Under the pieces are notes generated by a model. The model was not told where the DNA came from and ran no database searches. It saw only the letters and a list, made by a program, of their open reading frames with translations. From Deltaproteobacteria bacterium (GTDB taxonomy: Bacteria > Desulfobacterota > GWC2-55-46 > S146-70): a stretch of DNA of 7,606 bases. The translations under genes and the position numbers were made by a program. Positions 1 to 5,820 of the stretch are shown here, piece by piece. Numbering within the stretch: the stretch's first letter is position 1; every line of letters starts with the position of its first letter. The stretch lies in NCBI GenBank assembly GCA_015492395.1, contig WGFD01000030.1:1-7606 (forward strand), written 5' to 3'.

Positions 1-3
1 ACA

Positions 4-19
4 ATACAATATATTGTGT
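4..19. promoter_or_regulatory. NrdR box 1 (predicted NrdR repressor site)
   Basis: The 16-mer ATACAATATATTGTGT matches the published NrdR-box consensus acaCwAtATaTwGtgt at every position but the second. Its core ACAATATATTGT (6-17) is a perfect palindrome. NrdR is a zinc-finger/ATP-cone repressor that senses ATP/dATP and binds paired boxes upstream of ribonucleotide reductase genes. The site lies directly upstream of nrdJ and covers the proposed -35 element, so repression by blocking RNA polymerase is the natural reading. The motif is seen; the NrdR protein itself is not in the window. Confidence 0.8.
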
Positions 20-42
20 TATATAAAGACCGCCCATACAAT
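14..42 (+). promoter_or_regulatory. Predicted sigma-70-type promoter of nrdJ
   Basis: A -10 hexamer TACAAT (37-42, 5 of 6 to consensus) lies 17 bp after TTGTGT (14-19, 3 of 6 to TTGACA). Transcription would start near 49-50 and leave a leader of about 110 nt. Each hexamer falls within one NrdR box, which supports the assignment. The -35 match is weak, and a second AT-rich stretch (TTATATAAA, 19-27) could serve as a -10 for a promoter beginning upstream of the window. Confidence 0.5.
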
Positions 43-51
43 ATAGGCTAC
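36..51. promoter_or_regulatory. NrdR box 2 (degenerate second site)
   Basis: The left half, ATACAATATA, repeats the first ten bases of box 1 exactly; the right half (GGCTAC) has decayed. The start-to-start distance to box 1 is 32 bp, about three helical turns. This is the spacing expected for the tandem boxes on which NrdR binds cooperatively. The site covers the proposed -10 hexamer. A strong box paired with a weak one is common for this regulator. Confidence 0.65.
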
Positions 52-162
52 TTTGGTTCCTGTTGTAAGCTATTGAAAATCAAAGAGTACTCCTCCATGT
101 AAGGTTGTTGGGGGGTACGTTGACCTGGGAATCTTCAATATATTATTCAAGGAGGCGGCATA

Positions 163-2550
163 ATGAGTATAGAGCAGGGCACTCCCGCGCAGCGTTATAA
201 AAAGGAAAAGAGGACTAGAAGGATGAGGAGAGCGGAGTCGAGCCCTATCCTGCTTGGCGAGAATGCCAGGAAGGTCCTGGAGAAGAGGTACTTCAAAAAA
301 GACGGGGATGGGAGGCCTATTGAGAACCCTGAGGAGATGCTGAGACGTGTGGCAGACAATATCGCCGAAGCGGAGAGGCTTTACGACCCAAAGGCGGATG
401 TCGGCAAGACGGCCGCCAGGTTCTACGAGATTATGGCCTCGCTTGAGTTTCTGCCCAACTCCCCTACTTTGATGAATGCGGGGAGAGAGTTGCAGCAACT
501 GTCCGCGTGTTTTGTCCTGCCTGTCGAAGACTCCATGGAGAGTATCTTTGAGACTATAAAGTATACCGCCCTGATCCATAAGTCCGGTGGAGGGACGGGT
601 TTTTCCTTTTCGCGCCTAAGGCCTAACGGCGACGTGGTAGGTTCCACGTCCGGTATATCCTCAGGCCCGATATCATTTATGAATGTCTTCGATTCGGCTA
701 CCGAGGCTATCAAGCAGGGTGGTACGAGGCGTGGAGCCAATATGGGTATCCTGCGTATAGATCACCCGGATATAGAGAGGTTTGTGACATGCAAGGTGGA
801 TAATTCCAGCCTGAACAATTTCAATATATCCGTGGCTATAACCGAGGAGTTTATGGAGGCTGTGGAGGCGGAGAAGGAGTTCGTAGTCAGGAACCCAAGG
901 ACCGGCATTGAAGCAGGGAGTCTCGATGCGAAGGCCCTCTTTGACAGGATAGTAGAGATGGCATGGCGTAATGGTGACCCGGGCATCATCTTTATAGACA
1001 GGATCAATGAAGACAACCCCACTCCGCATGTAGGCGAGATAGAGTCTACCAACCCATGTGGAGAGCAGCCACTGCTTCCTTATGAGTCCTGCAATCTCGG
1101 CTCTATAAATCTATCCAGGATGGTCCGCAAGGACGGCGCAGGTATTTATGAGATAGACTGGGAGAGGCTGGGGTCGGTAACTAAGGATGCTGTGCACTTC
1201 CTCGATAATGTGATAGATATGAACCGATACCCTATACCGGAGATAAAGGAGATGACGAAGGGGAACCGCAAGATAGGGCTTGGTGTGATGGGTTTCGCCG
1301 ATATGCTGATTCGCCTCTCCATCCCCTACGACTCCGAAGATGCCATAGAGACGGCCGAGAAGGTGATGGCGTTCATACACGAGAAGGGTACGGAGGCGTC
1401 TATCGTCCTTGCAGGGAAGAGAGGGGCCTTCCCGAACTTCAGGGGCTCCATCTATGATGGCGCCAAGGAGAGGAGAAACGCTACAGTTACCACTATCGCG
1501 CCCACCGGCACCATATCCATAATTGCGGGATGTTCATCCGGAATAGAGCCTGTCTTTGCACTTGCCTTTACCAGGAATGTCCTCGACGGTGCCGAGTTGG
1601 TTGAGATAAACCCCCTCTTCGAAGAGATCGCGCGGGAGAGGGGATTCTATAGTCCGGAACTGATATTGAATGTCGCCAAGACCGGTACGCTCCATGGAAT
1701 TGACGGGATACCGGAGGGTGTTAGGAGGGTGTTTGTTACGGCGCACGATATTACCCCTGAGTGGCATATAAGAATGCAGGCGGCCTTCCAGAAGTATACG
1801 GACAACGCCGTTTCCAAGACCGTTAACTTTCCTAACGAGGCTGCCATTGAAGATGTGGCAAAGGCCTACCGCCTTGCATACAGGCTGGGCTGCAAGGGGG
1901 TTACAGTGTACAGGGACGGGAGCAGGGATGTGCAGGTGTTGAATAAAGGGAGGGAGGAAAAGCCGGTAGTCAATGAACCACCGGAGCCCTATGGTACTGG
2001 CAGGCCCATCTTTCTGGAGCCGAGGCCTAGGGGGGAGACCACCTTTGGGGCCACAAAGAAGATGAAGACAGGATGTGGCAATCTCTATGTGACCATAAAC
2101 GAGGATGAAGCCGGCACGCCGTTTGAGGTGTTTACACAGATAGGGAAGGCCGGAGGTTGCGCTGCATCTCAGTGTGAGGCCATCGGAAGGCTTGTTTCGC
2201 TCTCACTTAGGTGCGGTATAACTACCAAGGAGATAATATTGCAGCTCAAGAGCATTACCTGCCACAAGCCTGCCGGATTCGGGGAGGCTAAGATAGCCTC
2301 GTGTTCCGATGCGGTGGCCAAGGCGCTGGAGTGGTATGTTCTCTCCAAGGCCCATACCAAGGAGGGATTTATGGAGATGTTGCAGTTTGATATGCCGCTC
2401 TCTGAGGGTGGTAACGGTGGTGTGGCAAAGAGGGGCTTGTCTCCCATCGGCCATTTGCAGATGGGGGCATGTCCGGACTGTGGAGGTCCTGTAGAGCATG
2501 TGGAGGGTTGCGTTATATGCCATGGTTGTGGTTACTCCGAGTGTGGCTGA
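163..2550 (+). CDS. nrdJ: Adenosylcobalamin-dependent (class II) ribonucleoside-diphosphate/triphosphate reductase NrdJ
   Basis: Reduces ribonucleotides to deoxyribonucleotides, using AdoCbl to generate the thiyl radical, so no separate radical subunit is needed. The 795-residue length suits a class II enzyme with C-terminal extensions. Visible motifs are Cys116 (LSACFVLP) and Cys310 (YESCNLG) as the substrate-reducing redox pair, and NPCGE (297-301) with Cys299 as the radical cysteine and Glu301. Others are the glycine-rich SGGGTGFSFS loop (141-150), GGTRRGANMG (186-195) and APTGTISIIAGCSSGIEP (446-463). A TSCPD-type domain follows at about 625-730. A cysteine-rich tail (Cys770, 773, 783, 786, 789, 794) probably binds zinc and relays reducing equivalents. 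No N-terminal ATP-cone is evident, so allosteric dATP shut-off of overall activity may be absent (inference). The ATG has a strong Shine-Dalgarno AAGGAGG at 149-155, 7 nt upstream. The gene stands alone behind NrdR boxes. Confidence 0.97.
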   Translation: MSIEQGTPAQRYKKEKRTRRMRRAESSPILLGENARKVLEKRYFKKDGDGRPIENPEEMLRRVADNIAEAERLYDPKADVGKTAARFYEIMASLEFLPNSPTLMNAGRELQQLSACFVLPVEDSMESIFETIKYTALIHKSGGGTGFSFSRLRPNGDVVGSTSGISSGPISFMNVFDSATEAIKQGGTRRGANMGILRIDHPDIERFVTCKVDNSSLNNFNISVAITEEFMEAVEAEKEFVVRNPRTGIEAGSLDAKALFDRIVEMAWRNGDPGIIFIDRINEDNPTPHVGEIESTNPCGEQPLLPYESCNLGSINLSRMVRKDGAGIYEIDWERLGSVTKDAVHFLDNVIDMNRYPIPEIKEMTKGNRKIGLGVMGFADMLIRLSIPYDSEDAIETAEKVMAFIHEKGTEASIVLAGKRGAFPNFRGSIYDGAKERRNATVTTIAPTGTISIIAGCSSGIEPVFALAFTRNVLDGAELVEINPLFEEIARERGFYSPELILNVAKTGTLHGIDGIPEGVRRVFVTAHDITPEWHIRMQAAFQKYTDNAVSKTVNFPNEAAIEDVAKAYRLAYRLGCKGVTVYRDGSRDVQVLNKGREEKPVVNEPPEPYGTGRPIFLEPRPRGETTFGATKKMKTGCGNLYVTINEDEAGTPFEVFTQIGKAGGCAASQCEAIGRLVSLSLRCGITTKEIILQLKSITCHKPAGFGEAKIASCSDAVAKALEWYVLSKAHTKEGFMEMLQFDMPLSEGGNGGVAKRGLSPIGHLQMGACPDCGGPVEHVEGCVICHGCGYSECG

Positions 2551-2607
2551 GTAGTGCCGGAGCAGGGAAGTGACTGCCCCTCAGTTATCGGGGGTCTATG
2601 GCACTGC
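2551..2607 (+). other. Inverted repeat just after nrdJ, possible transcript-end structure
   Basis: GTAGTGCC (2551-2558) can pair with GGCACTGC (2600-2607): 8 bp with one G-U. Inside it, CCCC (2577-2580) faces GGGG (2590-2593) across a 9-nt loop. The position right after the stop codon suggests a 3'-end structure. There is no T-run after it, so it is not a canonical intrinsic terminator. No better terminator is visible between nrdJ and the next promoter. Confidence 0.3.
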
Positions 2608-2636
2608 CTTGATAAACGATCGTAAGCAGCCGTAAC

Positions 2637-2660
2637 TCCCTGCAGCAAGTTGTAGGGAAT
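2637..2660 (+). repeat. Palindromic 24-nt repeat, copy A
   Basis: An imperfect palindrome in which CCCTGCAGC pairs with GTTGTAGGG around AA: 9 pairs including two G-T wobbles. It is the same sequence as copy B (2825-2848) read on the opposite strand, with 21 of 24 bases identical. It is followed by CTT, which would extend a GAAGAT...ATCTTC outer arm. The form resembles REP-type elements. The family name and genomic copy number cannot be judged from one window. Confidence 0.6.
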
Positions 2661-2777
2661 CTTGTAGCACAGGGGTTATGTAGTTGATATACTTGCCCGC
2701 TAATCCAGTATAGAGCACTGGGAGTGCGCGCTGTACATCTTATAAGATTGGATATGGGCTGAACATGCATCGCGAGC

Positions 2778-2824
2778 GCCTGTCTGCGTATGACGCACAT
2801 GTCCGCCAGGATTGGCAGGCAGGC
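2778..2824 (+). repeat. Imperfect inverted repeat (10-bp arms)
   Basis: GCCTGTCTGC (2778-2787) pairs with GCAGGCAGGC (2815-2824): 10 bp with one G-U, around a 27-nt loop. The loop side also holds an alternative small stem, TGCG (2785-2788) with CGCA (2794-2797). It abuts repeat copy B without a gap, so the two may be parts of one element. Confidence 0.45.
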
Positions 2825-2848
2825 ATTCCCCGCAGCTTGCTGCAGGGA
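2825..2848 (-). repeat. Palindromic 24-nt repeat, copy B (inverted)
   Basis: On the minus strand it reads as copy A with three changes, all transitions. It forms a stem of CCCCGCAGC against GCTGCAGGG around TT, with one mismatch on the plus strand. On the minus strand (CCCTGCAGC against GCTGCGGGG) every position can pair if one T-G wobble is allowed. The two copies sit 164 nt apart in opposite orientation. Confidence 0.6.
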
Positions 2849-3020
2849 TCTTCAATAAGTGCCTGTTATCGCTGTCCTTCGTACGGGTCCGCCGCTGCTA
2901 CCCACACCCCCCTGTATGGGAAAATATCGACATCTTCTCTTTCCAGGTAAAGTTCTTTCGATAGTTGCCGATAAAGGCTGTGATGGCACACCAAACCCAT
3001 ACTATGGCAGGTTGTCAAGA

Positions 3021-3051
3021 CTGCCGTACTCTGAATTCATGGTTACGGCAG
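3021..3051 (+). repeat. Perfect 8-bp hairpin
   Basis: CTGCCGTA (3021-3028) is exactly complementary to TACGGCAG (3044-3051), with a 15-nt loop that contains GAATTC. The left half of this motif also recurs at 2629-2636 (GCCGTAAC), an inverted match to 3042-3049. No T-run follows, so it does not look like an intrinsic terminator. Confidence 0.4.
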
Positions 3052-3180
3052 ATGGTCACTCCGGATCATCCAGGAGGGTGAATCACGGCTCATAATGGCC
3101 GCCATCGATATGTTTCATTCATACATTTTGAGTATAAATTAAGTGCAATTATAGGAAGGTATAGGCAGATTAAAAAAGAC

Positions 3181-3209
3181 TTGACAAGTTATGGGAATTT
3201 TCTTAGATT
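3181..3209 (+). promoter_or_regulatory. Predicted promoter of the HTH-pil operon
   Basis: A perfect -35 hexamer TTGACA (3181-3186) is followed after 17 bp by TAGATT (3204-3209, 4 of 6 to TATAAT). Transcription would begin near 3216, about 50 nt before the HTH start codon. A perfect TATAAT also occurs at 3221-3226, but it lacks a recognisable -35 at the right distance (34 bp from TTGACA). It could be a second or weaker start. Confidence 0.5.
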
Positions 3210-3267
3210 GGACTTTAAAGTATAATAATTGTAACTCGCTGTCGCCAACGGAGGGGGCGGCCTGGAT

Positions 3268-3468
3268 ATGGCAAAGAATAACTTGAAGAAGATAAGGGAG
3301 GAGATGCTCTTGAGTAAGTCTGCGCTTGCGAGAAAAGCCGGGGTCTCTTCCTTGACGATAGACAGAATAGAGAAGGGTTTCGACTGCAGGCTGGATACGA
3401 TGAGAAAGATCATATACGGGCTTGGACTCGATGTATCGGAGAAAGGGCGTGTCTTTGGTGGAGAGTAA
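3268..3468 (+). CDS. Small XRE-family helix-turn-helix DNA-binding protein
   Basis: A 66-residue protein made almost wholly of one Cro/CI-type helix-turn-helix. It has helix 1 (NLKKIREEMLLS, 5-16), helix 2 (SALARKAG, 18-25), a recognition helix beginning SSLTIDRIEKG (27-37), and a closing helix (TMRKIIYGLG, 44-53). There is no separate sensor or oligomerisation domain. Start ATG 3268 follows a GGAGGGGG purine run (3250-3257), about 10 nt away. It is the first gene after the promoter and lies in the same orientation as pilM, so it probably regulates, or is at least co-transcribed with, the pilus genes. That role is inference from position. The family assignment is firm, the target unknown. Confidence 0.85.
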   Translation: MAKNNLKKIREEMLLSKSALARKAGVSSLTIDRIEKGFDCRLDTMRKIIYGLGLDVSEKGRVFGGE

Positions 3469-3562
3469 ACAGGGAAAAGAAAGTAAGACCAGGTACTGTA
3501 CACACGGAGAGCAAAAGGTCATATCAAGGGAAGAATACGAACTGTACTTTGGGGTAGTGTAA
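3449..3562 (+). CDS. Unrecognised 37-codon small protein between the HTH gene and pilM
   Basis: I do not recognise this frame. It opens at GTG 3449, with GGAG at 3438-3441 seven nt upstream. It overlaps the last 20 nt of the HTH gene in the +1 frame and stops with TAA at 3560-3562, one base before the pilM ATG. An in-frame ATG at 3431 is an alternative start. The product is hydrophilic and charged, with one Cys-x-His pair (RYCTHGEQK) and an acidic-aromatic end (SREEYELYFG). No signal peptide or membrane segment is seen. The tight packing on both sides fits translational coupling, and pilM has only a weak Shine-Dalgarno of its own. It could be a real small protein, a leader frame that only delivers ribosomes to pilM, or chance. 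Confidence 0.45.
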   Translation: MSLVESKQGKESKTRYCTHGEQKVISREEYELYFGVV

Positions 3563-3563
3563 C

Positions 3564-4637
3564 ATGGGACTAGAACTGCCGTCATTCATGAAAAGCAAGG
3601 ATGTGGTTGGCCTCGATATAGGCTCGAGTTCTATAAAGATGGTTCAGGTAAAGGAGGCCAAGCAGGGCTGGCAGCTTGTGAAGCTGGGCTTTGCAGAACT
3701 TCCGCCCGAGGCTATTGTCGATGGTTCAATCATAGATTCTATGAGCGTTGCCGACTCTATACGGAATCTGATCAAGGAAAATAATGTTAAGGCGACAAAT
3801 GTGGCCTCAGCGCTTTCGGGTCATTCGGTAATAATCAAAAAGGTGACCCTTCCTGCCATGACGGATGAAGAGCTTTCGGAGAGCATCCAGTGGGAGGCCG
3901 AGCAGTATATCCCGTTCCCCATATCGGATGTGAACATAGACTTCCAGATACTGGGCATGGAGTCGGAAGGCACGGGGCAGATGGACGTGATGCTCGTTGC
4001 CGTGAAGAAGGATGTGATAAATGACTATGTGAATGTCATAAAGGAGGGCGGATTGGAGCCAGTGGTAATGGATGTCGATTCGTTCGCCATAGAGAATATG
4101 TTGGAAGCGAACTATACTATCGCGCCGGACGAGAATATAGTTATTGTCAATGTCGGTGGCAGCTTGACCGGTATGAGCATACTTACCGGGGGTATCACGG
4201 TATTTACAAGGGCCATACCCATCGGTGGCAACCTCTTTGTCGAGGAGATTCAAAAGGAGTTGAATATAAGCTTCAACGATGCTGAGACCTTGAAGAAGGG
4301 TGGAAGCGTCGAAGGAATAGACGGGGACCAGGCTCTACCGGTTATAGAAAGGGTTTCGGGAAATCTCGCTGTCGAAATAAAAAGATCCGTGGACTTCTTC
4401 CTTGGTGGTTCCCCCGGTATCTATGTGAACAAGGTCTTTCTAGGCGGCGGCGGTGCAAAGACCAGGGACCTGTCCGACACGATCCAGGAGAGGGTGGGGA
4501 TACCGGTAGAGATCATCAATCCCTTCAACAACATAAATTGTAATCAGAAGATCTTCGACCTCCACTACCTGGAAGATGCCGGACCATACTTTTCCGTGGC
4601 GGTGGGGCTCGCTATGAGGAGGCCTGGAGACCGATGA
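3564..4637 (+). CDS. pilM: Type IV pilus assembly protein PilM (actin-like ATPase-fold)
   Basis: A 357-residue cytoplasmic protein of the FtsA/actin fold that docks on the N-terminal tail of PilN and anchors the inner-membrane side of the pilus alignment complex. Nucleotide-binding features are visible: phosphate loop 1 in GLDIGSSSIKMVQV (16-29), phosphate loop 2 in VNVGGSLTGMSIL (195-207), and the adenosine-side glycine cluster FLGGGGAKTRDL (292-303). Also typical are LPAMTDEELSESIQWEAEQYIPFP (96-119, split here only by family alignment) and the conserved VDSFAIENM (171-179). The length is normal. Start ATG 3564 has only a GGGG run as Shine-Dalgarno and probably relies on coupling to the frame ending one base earlier. 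The stop overlaps the pilN start (ATGA). Confidence 0.96.
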   Translation: MGLELPSFMKSKDVVGLDIGSSSIKMVQVKEAKQGWQLVKLGFAELPPEAIVDGSIIDSMSVADSIRNLIKENNVKATNVASALSGHSVIIKKVTLPAMTDEELSESIQWEAEQYIPFPISDVNIDFQILGMESEGTGQMDVMLVAVKKDVINDYVNVIKEGGLEPVVMDVDSFAIENMLEANYTIAPDENIVIVNVGGSLTGMSILTGGITVFTRAIPIGGNLFVEEIQKELNISFNDAETLKKGGSVEGIDGDQALPVIERVSGNLAVEIKRSVDFFLGGSPGIYVNKVFLGGGGAKTRDLSDTIQERVGIPVEIINPFNNINCNQKIFDLHYLEDAGPYFSVAVGLAMRRPGDR

Positions 4638-5182
4638 TCAGGATAAACCTGTTACCGGTAAGGGCTGCAAGGAAGAAGGAGAGCATAAGACAGCAACTCT
4701 CCATAGCCGGGCTTTCGATTTTGATGCTCTTTATCGTGCTCGGCGGTTTCTACTGGAATGTAACTACCACTGTGTCCCAGATCAGAGGGAATATCGATTC
4801 GGCCCGATCGGAATTGGGGGAGTTGAAGAAGAAGATAGGCAAGCTGTCGAAGATAAAGGAGCAGAAAGCTAAGGTCGAAGAGAAGCTTAATATCGTCAGG
4901 GATCTTGAGGCCGGCAAGAAAGGACCGTTGAGTATGCTCAATAGTATAAGCGAGGCTATTCCCGACCTGGCCTGGGTGGAGTCGCTGAAGGGGAGTGGTA
5001 ACAGCATAGTGCTTTCCGGCTTTGCAGCGACGGAGGGTGTGGTGGCGGACTTCATGAGAGGACTCGAGCGGTTTCCTGAACTCGGCAGCGTGGAGCTTGA
5101 GATCGTACAGAAATCCAAAAAGAAGAATTACGACGTGGTCTCCTTCACCATAAGGCTGAAAAAGGAGAGGAAAGAGACCTGA
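4634..5182 (+). CDS. pilN: Type IV pilus assembly protein PilN
   Basis: A 182-residue bitopic inner-membrane protein. It begins with MIRINLLPVR, the family's cytoplasmic peptide that inserts into PilM. A single membrane helix follows (about 22-41), then a Lys/Glu-rich coiled coil (about 45-92), and a periplasmic ferredoxin-like domain (about 98-177) used for pairing with PilO. The start codon overlaps the pilM stop by four bases (ATGA). An AGGAGG lies inside the pilM end (4617-4622), 11 nt upstream. Length and domain order are ordinary for the family. Confidence 0.95.
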   Translation: MIRINLLPVRAARKKESIRQQLSIAGLSILMLFIVLGGFYWNVTTTVSQIRGNIDSARSELGELKKKIGKLSKIKEQKAKVEEKLNIVRDLEAGKKGPLSMLNSISEAIPDLAWVESLKGSGNSIVLSGFAATEGVVADFMRGLERFPELGSVELEIVQKSKKKNYDVVSFTIRLKKERKET

Positions 5183-5185
5183 GCC

Positions 5186-5818
5186 ATGGCGTTAGATATT
5201 AAAAATATCAAACTGGACTCTGTGATGAAGCTCTCCCTCTCCAGGAAGCTGATCATCCTGGCCATTATCCACCTGGTATTTATAGGGCTGTACTACCAAT
5301 TTCTCTATAGGCCGAAGACGAGTGAGATAGCCAAATTAAGGGGTGACCTGGCGACTTTGGAGACAAAGATAGCCGAGAGCAGGAGGATTGCGGCCGATAT
5401 TCCGAAATTCGAGAGAAAGAGGCAGGAACTCGAGGTCAAACTTAAAGAGGCGCTCACGCAACTGCCCAATAAGAGGGAGATACCAAGTCTTATACAGAGT
5501 ATATCCAGTGCGGCCCAGGAGTCCGGCCTTGATATAGTCACCTTTAAGCCTCTGTCTGAGAGGGTGAAGGGCTTCTATGCCGAGGTGCCTGTGAGTATGA
5601 AGGTGAGCGGCGAGTTTGAAAATCTGTACAGGTTCTACATGCGGGTTGAAGCTATGCCGCGAATCGTCAATATCAGCGGGCTAAATATAAAGTCTAAGAC
5701 CCTGAAGGACCAAATAACCCTCTCAGCCGATTTTCAGGCCACGACGTTCAGATTTGTGGAGCGGTCGGAGGGTGACAGTGGCAAAAAGAAAAAGAAGAAG
5801 AAAAAGAGAAAGAAATAG
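5186..5818 (+). CDS. pilO: Type IV pilus assembly protein PilO
   Basis: A 210-residue inner-membrane partner of PilN. A short cytoplasmic tail (1-20) is followed by a membrane helix (about 21-41), a coiled coil (about 43-95), and a periplasmic ferredoxin-like domain (about 98-190) that contains GLDIVTFKP and the YRFYMRVEAMPRIVNI stretch typical of PilO. It starts three bases after pilN stops; the nearest purine-rich Shine-Dalgarno (AAGGAG, 5162-5167) is distant, so coupling to pilN is likely. An oddity is the very end, residues 200-210, which is eight lysines, one arginine and two lysines encoded by an all-purine tract. Such a tail is not a standard part of the fold and would lie in the periplasm. 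Confidence 0.94.
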   Translation: MALDIKNIKLDSVMKLSLSRKLIILAIIHLVFIGLYYQFLYRPKTSEIAKLRGDLATLETKIAESRRIAADIPKFERKRQELEVKLKEALTQLPNKREIPSLIQSISSAAQESGLDIVTFKPLSERVKGFYAEVPVSMKVSGEFENLYRFYMRVEAMPRIVNISGLNIKSKTLKDQITLSADFQATTFRFVERSEGDSGKKKKKKKKRKK

Positions 5819-5820
5819 CG

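Larger units (their letters stand above)
2551..3267. other. 717-nt gene-free interval rich in palindromes
   Basis: I find no coding frame here with a ribosome binding site, family resemblance or the codon habits of the neighbours. The open frames on both strands are short, mutually overlapping and low in plausibility. What can be seen are several imperfect inverted repeats (2551-2607, 2637-2660, 2778-2824, 2825-2848, 3021-3051) and a promoter-like stretch at the right end. No tRNA fold is recognisable. A decayed mobile element or a cluster of small dispersed palindromic repeats is the simplest explanation, but no transposase remnant was identified. Confidence 0.6.

Noticed and set aside
50..162. 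Cobalamin riboswitch in the nrdJ leader
   Set aside because: The leader is too short for the roughly 200-nt aptamer and contains no recognisable B12-box.
70..579. Long minus-strand open frame opposite the nrdJ start
   Set aside because: It is antisense to the well-supported nrdJ N-terminus and its promoter leader, and its translation has no recognisable domain. Open antisense frames are common opposite genes with this codon usage.
2599..2613. TGGCAC followed by TTGAT, like a sigma-54 promoter
   Set aside because: The GG and the expected GC are not separated by the required 10 bp, and the site lies over 600 nt from the next gene.
2585..2800. Minus-strand 71-codon frame in the gene-free interval
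   Set aside because: It is read through both palindromic repeats, has no ribosome binding site and no family resemblance.
2859..3095. Plus-strand 78-codon frame containing VADKGCD, faintly like the VADKGYD motif of some IS transposases
   Set aside because: Only a handful of residues resemble the motif. The rest lacks the D-D-E context, there is no ribosome binding site, and the composition (Pro/Ser/Arg-rich) looks non-coding. It is too little to call a transposase remnant.
3094..3141. 15-codon frame starting at ATG 3094 after AGGAGGG
   Set aside because: The Shine-Dalgarno-like run is too far upstream, the peptide is very short, and nothing in the context supports it.
3221..3226. Perfect TATAAT as the main -10 of the pil operon
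   Set aside because: No -35-like hexamer lies 15-19 bp upstream and it lacks an extended TGn. The TTGACA/TAGATT pair has better geometry, so this is kept only as an alternative.
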